From assembly GCA_022565935.1 (NCBI GenBank), contig JADFJY010000036.1:1-10390 (forward strand): a stretch of DNA of 10,390 nucleotides, given 5' to 3'. Source of the stretch: Nitrososphaerota archaeon. GTDB lineage: Archaea; Thermoproteota; Nitrososphaeria; Nitrososphaerales; Nitrosopumilaceae. Both the position numbers and the translations under genes were made by a program. The notes beneath the pieces were generated by a model. That model was not told the origin of the DNA and ran no database searches. It worked only from the letters and a program-made list of their open reading frames with translations. This document shows, piece after piece, positions 6,276-10,390 of the stretch (positions within the stretch are counted from its first letter, which is position 1; every line of letters begins with the position of its first letter).

Positions 6276-7013
6276 ATGACAATTAGATATGAAGCTAATC
6301 CACCAAAGATTTTGTCGGATGTAGATACAAATGAATCAATTCTAAAATTTATCAAAAAAATAAAAAATATTTCAGAAAAATGTGATGCAATACATCTAAC
6401 GGAAAATGTATTAGGATATCAAAGAGTTTCACCAATAGAAGTTGGAAGAATTATTAGAAATGAAATTCCACAGTTACCAATTACAGTTAGTCTAAGAGTT
6501 AGAGACAAGAATGAAAAAGAGATTTCTGAATTTGTAGAGAATTGTATTACCATAGGTTTTTCAGGAATTTTGGTACTCATGGGTGATCCATCACAAACTG
6601 GAAAAGTAGATTCAGGACAGATTCCAAGTGCAACTGTAAAGAGACTAAAAGAACAAGGTGTAGATTCAAAAATTGATTTGTATCTCTCAATTTCAAATAA
6701 ACCTAATTTTTCTAAAATTACAAAAAAATTAGAAGCAAATCCTAAAGGATTCATGACACAAGTAGTTCAAAACCTACAACAAGTTCAAAATCTTTTTGAT
6801 AATCTAAAAGGATTTTCAGTAATTCCAATTATATTATTCCCTTCTGAAAAAAATGAAAAATCTGCCAAATTTTTGAATTTAGAATTAGCATCATACAGTC
6901 AAGAATTTGATAAATTTGTAAAAAAAGTACATGAAATTACAGGTGATGTGTTGATTACATCACCCAGTGATTTTAATGGCTTGAATGAATTTTTAGAAAA
7001 ATTATCTCGTTAA
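6276..7013 (+). CDS. metF: Methylenetetrahydrofolate reductase (MTHFR family, short archaeal form)
   Basis: From the ATG at 6276 the product is 245 residues, shorter than bacterial MetF (about 296) and lacking any regulatory domain. It shows the TIM-barrel landmarks in order: YEANPPK at 5-11 in place of FEFFPP (Glu6 as the likely catalytic acid), GILVLMGDP at 97-105 with Asp104 at the flavin/folate aspartate position, a GFMTQ strand (158-162) in place of the family's ITQ, and VIPIILFPS (182-190). The enzyme reduces 5,10-methylene-tetrahydropterin to the 5-methyl form. Whether the pterin is folate or methanopterin cannot be read from the sequence. It converges on metH, whose product would use the methyl group. 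The frame is open upstream to 6162, but that would overlap the divergent Nudix gene; the ATG chosen begins at the family's first strand. Confidence 0.85.
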   Translation: MTIRYEANPPKILSDVDTNESILKFIKKIKNISEKCDAIHLTENVLGYQRVSPIEVGRIIRNEIPQLPITVSLRVRDKNEKEISEFVENCITIGFSGILVLMGDPSQTGKVDSGQIPSATVKRLKEQGVDSKIDLYLSISNKPNFSKITKKLEANPKGFMTQVVQNLQQVQNLFDNLKGFSVIPIILFPSEKNEKSAKFLNLELASYSQEFDKFVKKVHEITGDVLITSPSDFNGLNEFLEKLSR

Positions 7014-9508
7014 AGTACAAAGTATTTTGCTTGTGGATGATGAACAACAATTGCTGCAGTTGATTGCTCAGGTATAATTTGACCAGCTTCAGTTAACGTC
7101 ATTCCAGATTTTTCTGGTTGCAAAAGTTTCCAAACAAAATTATGTTGTAATACGTCTGGACAGCTAGGAAACCCCCAACTGTATCTGAGTCCACCTTGTT
7201 CTAGATTTAGTTCAGATTTGATTTTTTGATTAATCCATTCTGCTAAGGCTTCTGCCACTTCAACTGCCAATCCATGCAAATAGTAAGCATCAGTATACTT
7301 GTCTTCTTTGTTCCATTCTTCTATTTTTTCTACTACTTTGTTGCCTACAGTTACTGATTGGAATGCAACAATGTCATCCTCACCAAAATAATCAGTCAGA
7401 CAGAGATGTTCTTGTTTAGTAGAACGTGGGAAATCAAATTCTACATCATCACCTGAAGGATTTTCAACAATTAATTTTCCATTTTTATTGTGACATCGAA
7501 AATACCCATAAACGATCTCTGGCTCAAAGAGTTTTTCTCGAATAATTCGAATCTTCCATTGATTTAACAAATCTTCATGCTCCTCCTCTAATTCAGTTCC
7601 TGCTTTTCCTCTAAGACCCCAAGATAGCTTGAATAATGATTTTTTGTTAATCATCTGCCAAACTTCATCCATCTTGATTTGATCATTCTTTAGACGAATT
7701 GGTTCTCCAATTATTTTAGGAATTGGAGATTCTACGGGTTTAATGTTACTCTTTGGAAGGTTTGCAGAATCTACTGTTACAGTAGATTTTTCTTTCCAGT
7801 TTTCTATTTTTTCTTTCCATGTAGCTAAAAGTTTTCGTTTTCCATCTGAAACCAAAATATCCATTGTTTTGAGTCCTTCAAACATTGTATTACAATAAAA
7901 CACACCAGGTTCATAGATTCCATCAATTTTTGCAATTCTATTAATGTAGTTAGTGTTAATTGCAGCACCACCACATAGAATTGGAAGATTCATTTTATTT
8001 TTTCTTGCATGTTCTACAAAAAACTGCATCTGCTTTGATGTTGAAACTAATAATGCAGACAAACCTATGGCATCAGGATTGACTTCATCAATTTTTTCTA
8101 AGAATTTTTGTAATGGAACCTGTTTGCCTAAATCATATACTGTGTAACCATTATTTTGAAAGATTGTCTTTACCAAATTTTTTCCAATATCATGCACATC
8201 ACCATAAACTGTTCCCAAAACAAGTTTTCCTTTACTTACTCCCTCTTTTTTTAGCAAATATTTTTCAAGTTCATCAACTGCTGCTTTCATACACTCAGCT
8301 GATTTGAGAACAAATGGTAAGATTAATTCTCCTGCACCAAATTTGTCACCAACTTCTTTCATTGCAGGAAGCAGATCTTCATTGAGTGTTCTAATTGCTC
8401 CATCATGTGTAATTTCTTGAGGAGCATCTAAAGATAGAATTCCATCACTTTCTTTGATTAGTTCAGTTTTACCTAACTTGTCTGCTATTGCAGATACAAC
8501 ATCATTTTGAATTCCATTTTTGAGTCTGTTTAAAATTCTAAAGTAAGCACGTTTTCCAGGAGGCCAAGAAGGATCAACATCAACTTTTTTGACAGTAGTG
8601 CCACTTTGAGAACCTACGTTTTCAAAATAAGTGATTAATTCAGATAATGCATTTGGATGAGTGTTAAAAATTAAATCTTCAGTAAGTTTTCGCTCTTTCT
8701 CATCAATCTCACCATAAGGAACAATCTCTTTAGCATTTACAATGACTGTATCAAGTCCAGACTTTAGTGCATGATACAAAAATACTGAATTGATAATTTT
8801 TCTTGCATATGGAGCAAGACCGAAGCTGATGTTGCTTAGACCCAATGTAGTAAATGAGTTTGGAAATTTTTCTTTAACAAGGCGAATTCCCTCTAGTGTA
8901 TTTTTTCCTGCATCAAGAAATTCATCTTCGCCCGTAGCTAAAGTAAATGTAAGAACATCAAAAATAAATTGTTCAATTTTTAATCCATATTTTTTTCCAG
9001 TTTCATAAAGAAGTTCAGCTGTATCGACTTTTTGTTGTGGAGTTTTTGCCATGCCATTTGGACCAATGCACAACGCAATAGAAGGCAATCCATATTTTGC
9101 CATTATTGGTGCTAACTTTTCAAATCTACTACCATCTCCTTCAAGATTAATTGAATTAATAATTGGTCTTCCTGGAATTTGTTTTATTGATGCTTCAATA
9201 ACTTCAGGGTCAGTTGAATCAATTACAAGTGGTGCATCAATTTCTAAACTTAATCTTTTTACAAGATTAATCATAAACTCTTTTTCGTCAGAACGTTCAG
9301 TGGTTGCAACACAAACATCAAGACAATGAGCACCATCTTCAACCTGAACTCTTGCCAAATCAACTAGACCATCATAATCATCAGCAAGAACTAGCTTCTT
9401 TGCTTTACGAGAACCTTGTGTGTTAATTCTTTCTCCAATAATTAGAGGAGTTGGAAGTTGTTTTAGATCAACTGCTTTGAGTGCAGAACTTACTCTAGGA
9501 ATAGTCAA
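7010..9508 (-). CDS. metH: Cobalamin-dependent methionine synthase, pterin/B12/AdoMet-activation polypeptide of a split MetH
   Basis: The product is 832 residues and lines up with residues from about 350 to the end of E. coli MetH, without the homocysteine domain. Order: pterin-binding barrel (about 20-300, with IGERINTQGSRK and LGLSNISFGL), helical cap (about 325-425), B12 Rossmann domain with the D-x-H-x2-G motif Asp437-His439-Gly442 (His439 as lower axial ligand) and LCGGAAI (511-517), then the AdoMet reactivation domain (about 610-832) with RYSWGFPSCPD (775-785) and VHHPQAKYF (822-830). It transfers methyl from methyl-pterin through cobalamin to homocysteine held by the partner protein. 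The start is TTG at 9508 under a GAGGTGAT site; a stop lies in frame just upstream at 9524-9526, so no earlier start is likely. It is 32 nt downstream of the homocysteine-domain gene and overlaps the converging reductase gene by 4 nt. Confidence 0.93.
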   Translation of the reverse strand: MTIPRVSSALKAVDLKQLPTPLIIGERINTQGSRKAKKLVLADDYDGLVDLARVQVEDGAHCLDVCVATTERSDEKEFMINLVKRLSLEIDAPLVIDSTDPEVIEASIKQIPGRPIINSINLEGDGSRFEKLAPIMAKYGLPSIALCIGPNGMAKTPQQKVDTAELLYETGKKYGLKIEQFIFDVLTFTLATGEDEFLDAGKNTLEGIRLVKEKFPNSFTTLGLSNISFGLAPYARKIINSVFLYHALKSGLDTVIVNAKEIVPYGEIDEKERKLTEDLIFNTHPNALSELITYFENVGSQSGTTVKKVDVDPSWPPGKRAYFRILNRLKNGIQNDVVSAIADKLGKTELIKESDGILSLDAPQEITHDGAIRTLNEDLLPAMKEVGDKFGAGELILPFVLKSAECMKAAVDELEKYLLKKEGVSKGKLVLGTVYGDVHDIGKNLVKTIFQNNGYTVYDLGKQVPLQKFLEKIDEVNPDAIGLSALLVSTSKQMQFFVEHARKNKMNLPILCGGAAINTNYINRIAKIDGIYEPGVFYCNTMFEGLKTMDILVSDGKRKLLATWKEKIENWKEKSTVTVDSANLPKSNIKPVESPIPKIIGEPIRLKNDQIKMDEVWQMINKKSLFKLSWGLRGKAGTELEEEHEDLLNQWKIRIIREKLFEPEIVYGYFRCHNKNGKLIVENPSGDDVEFDFPRSTKQEHLCLTDYFGEDDIVAFQSVTVGNKVVEKIEEWNKEDKYTDAYYLHGLAVEVAEALAEWINQKIKSELNLEQGGLRYSWGFPSCPDVLQHNFVWKLLQPEKSGMTLTEAGQIIPEQSTAAIVVHHPQAKYFVL

Positions 9509-9517
9509 TATTATAAA

Positions 9518-9525
9518 ATCACCTC
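9518..9525 (-). promoter_or_regulatory. Strong Shine-Dalgarno site for the second metH gene
   Basis: GAGGTGAT on the minus strand is a perfect complement to the ATCACCTC found at archaeal 16S rRNA 3' ends. It lies 9 nt before TTG 9508 and supports that start over the AT-rich codons around it. Confidence 0.8.
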
Positions 9526-9540
9526 AGTTTTTCTAAATAC

Positions 9541-10390
9541 TTAACCCTTGAGAGAATTGGCTTTTTCGTCAATAACTTTTCTTAGGGCTTTGATGTGTTC
9601 AGGAGTTGTTCCACAACAACCGCCAATTATTCGTACCTTTTTGTATTGATCAAGAAAATCACCTAGTGCATCACTCATCTTTTCTGGAGTCATCTTGTAA
9701 ACTGCTTTTCCTCCTTGATTTTCAGGCATTCCAGCATTTGGAACTACCAATAAAGTATGTTCATTTTGCTCATCAAGCCATCTAATACTTGGATTCATCT
9801 CAATTGGACCAGTTGAGCAATTCAATCCAAACACATCAATTCCCATACCAGAAACAGTTGTGTATGCAGCTTGGATATTTGTACCAAGTAGCATTTTTCC
9901 ATATTGATCCAAAGTAGTATTAGAAATGATTGGAACTTTTTTGCCAGTCTTTTCTATGGCATTGTGACATGCCTCAATTACTAATTTTACTTCCAATATA
10001 TCTTGACTTGTTTCAATAAGTAATGCATCAACACCTCCAAGAATCAATCCTTCTGCTTGTAGCTCAAATGCTTCACGGATTTCATCAAGTGGTTTTTGTC
10101 CCAAGTCAGGATCAGTTGAACTGGGAAGAAAACCTGTTGGACCCATAGAACCAATTACATATCGTGGTGTTTCTGAATATTCTTCACAAACTTTAGTTGC
10201 TAGTTGTGCAATTTTTTTATTAAAATCAACTGTTTGATCACCAAAACCATATTCATCTAGTTTGATTTTGTTTGAACCAAAAGAATTTGTTTCAATACAA
10301 TCAGCTCCTGCATCTAAATAATTTCTGTGAATTTCTTTAATCCATTCTGGATGTGTAATAACTAAACCATCATTAAAACCATCTTGATTG
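9541..10390 (-). CDS. metH: Homocysteine S-methyltransferase domain polypeptide of a split MetH (start lies beyond the window)
   Basis: The frame is open to the right edge, giving 282 visible residues; the Met within VIGSMGPTG is internal. The protein is the homocysteine-binding Zn barrel of MetH. Visible parts are DGFNDGLVITHPEWI, the conserved DAGADCIETNSFG (26-38), IGSMGPTG, GLNCSTGP with Cys191, and GGCCGTTPEH with Cys258-Cys259; the three Cys are the family's Zn ligands that activate homocysteine as thiolate. It ends soon after the CC motif and has no pterin or B12 domain, so it should act with the downstream 832-residue polypeptide, 32 nt away on the same strand. A free-standing homocysteine methyltransferase using another donor such as S-methylmethionine has the same fold, but the gene pairing and MetH-like motifs favour a split MetH. 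Confidence 0.92.
   Translation of the reverse strand, partial: NQDGFNDGLVITHPEWIKEIHRNYLDAGADCIETNSFGSNKIKLDEYGFGDQTVDFNKKIAQLATKVCEEYSETPRYVIGSMGPTGFLPSSTDPDLGQKPLDEIREAFELQAEGLILGGVDALLIETSQDILEVKLVIEACHNAIEKTGKKVPIISNTTLDQYGKMLLGTNIQAAYTTVSGMGIDVFGLNCSTGPIEMNPSIRWLDEQNEHTLLVVPNAGMPENQGGKAVYKMTPEKMSDALGDFLDQYKKVRIIGGCCGTTPEHIKALRKVIDEKANSLKG

Noticed and set aside
6203..6355. N-terminal extension of the Nudix frame with a hydrophobic, membrane-like segment
   Set aside because: It is antisense to the first codons of the reductase and to the divergent promoter gap, and the Nudix family does not have it. The ATG at 6202 gives the usual length.
7953..9329. Several plus-strand frames of 64-92 codons opposite metH
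   Set aside because: All lie antisense to conserved MetH domains, and none has recognisable motifs.
9541..10146. Homocysteine methyltransferase gene starting at the Met at 10146
   Set aside because: The frame continues upstream to the window edge with conserved family sequence (DAGADCIETNSFG), so that Met is internal.

Overview
The window is AT-rich and gene-dense. Its content points to a marine ammonia-oxidising archaeon of the Nitrososphaerota (Thaumarchaeota), most likely Nitrosopumilus or a close relative. The evidence is an archaeal-type copper nitrite reductase (NirK), archaeal ribosomal proteins eL31 and eL39, a degenerate FtsZ homologue of the kind known in this phylum, TATA-type promoters placed for leaderless transcripts, and archaeal Shine-Dalgarno sites only in front of operon-internal genes. 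From memory and unchecked, the order resembles the N. maritimus neighbourhood around Nmar_1259 (NirK) and Nmar_1262 (FtsZ).

Layout. 1-1123 (-): nirK, running off the left edge. 1235-3868 (+): a two-gene unit, a fumarase/aspartase-superfamily lyase followed after 3 nt by a radical-SAM tRNA methylthiotransferase. 3941-4891 (+): a degenerate FtsZ/tubulin-superfamily protein with its own promoter. 4927-5616 (-): rpl39e-rpl31e, abutting with no gap; eL31 carries a long repetitive Lys/Ser/Thr/Pro/Glu tail. 5654-6202 (-): a Nudix hydrolase of the CoA-diphosphatase type. 6276-7013 (+): a short methylenetetrahydrofolate reductase. 7010-9508 (-) and 9541-beyond 10390 (-): cobalamin-dependent methionine synthase split into two polypeptides, with the homocysteine/Zn part upstream and the pterin/B12/AdoMet-reactivation part downstream.

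Function. The right half is a one-carbon/methionine module. The reductase would make the 5-methyl pterin that the downstream MetH polypeptide demethylates, and the upstream polypeptide would supply activated homocysteine. The two sides converge with a 4-nt overlap in which both stop codons share TTAA. The middle is translation-related (eL31, eL39, tRNA thiomethylation). The left edge carries the exported copper enzyme characteristic of ammonia oxidisers. I see no mobile element, CRISPR array, tRNA or rRNA, and no gene-free stretch longer than about 110 bases.

I do not see an undescribed multi-gene system. The most unusual items are the eL31 tail built from perfect 30-bp tandem repeats, the FtsZ homologue that has lost the motifs for GTP hydrolysis, and the split MetH whose second half starts at a TTG under a strong Shine-Dalgarno site.
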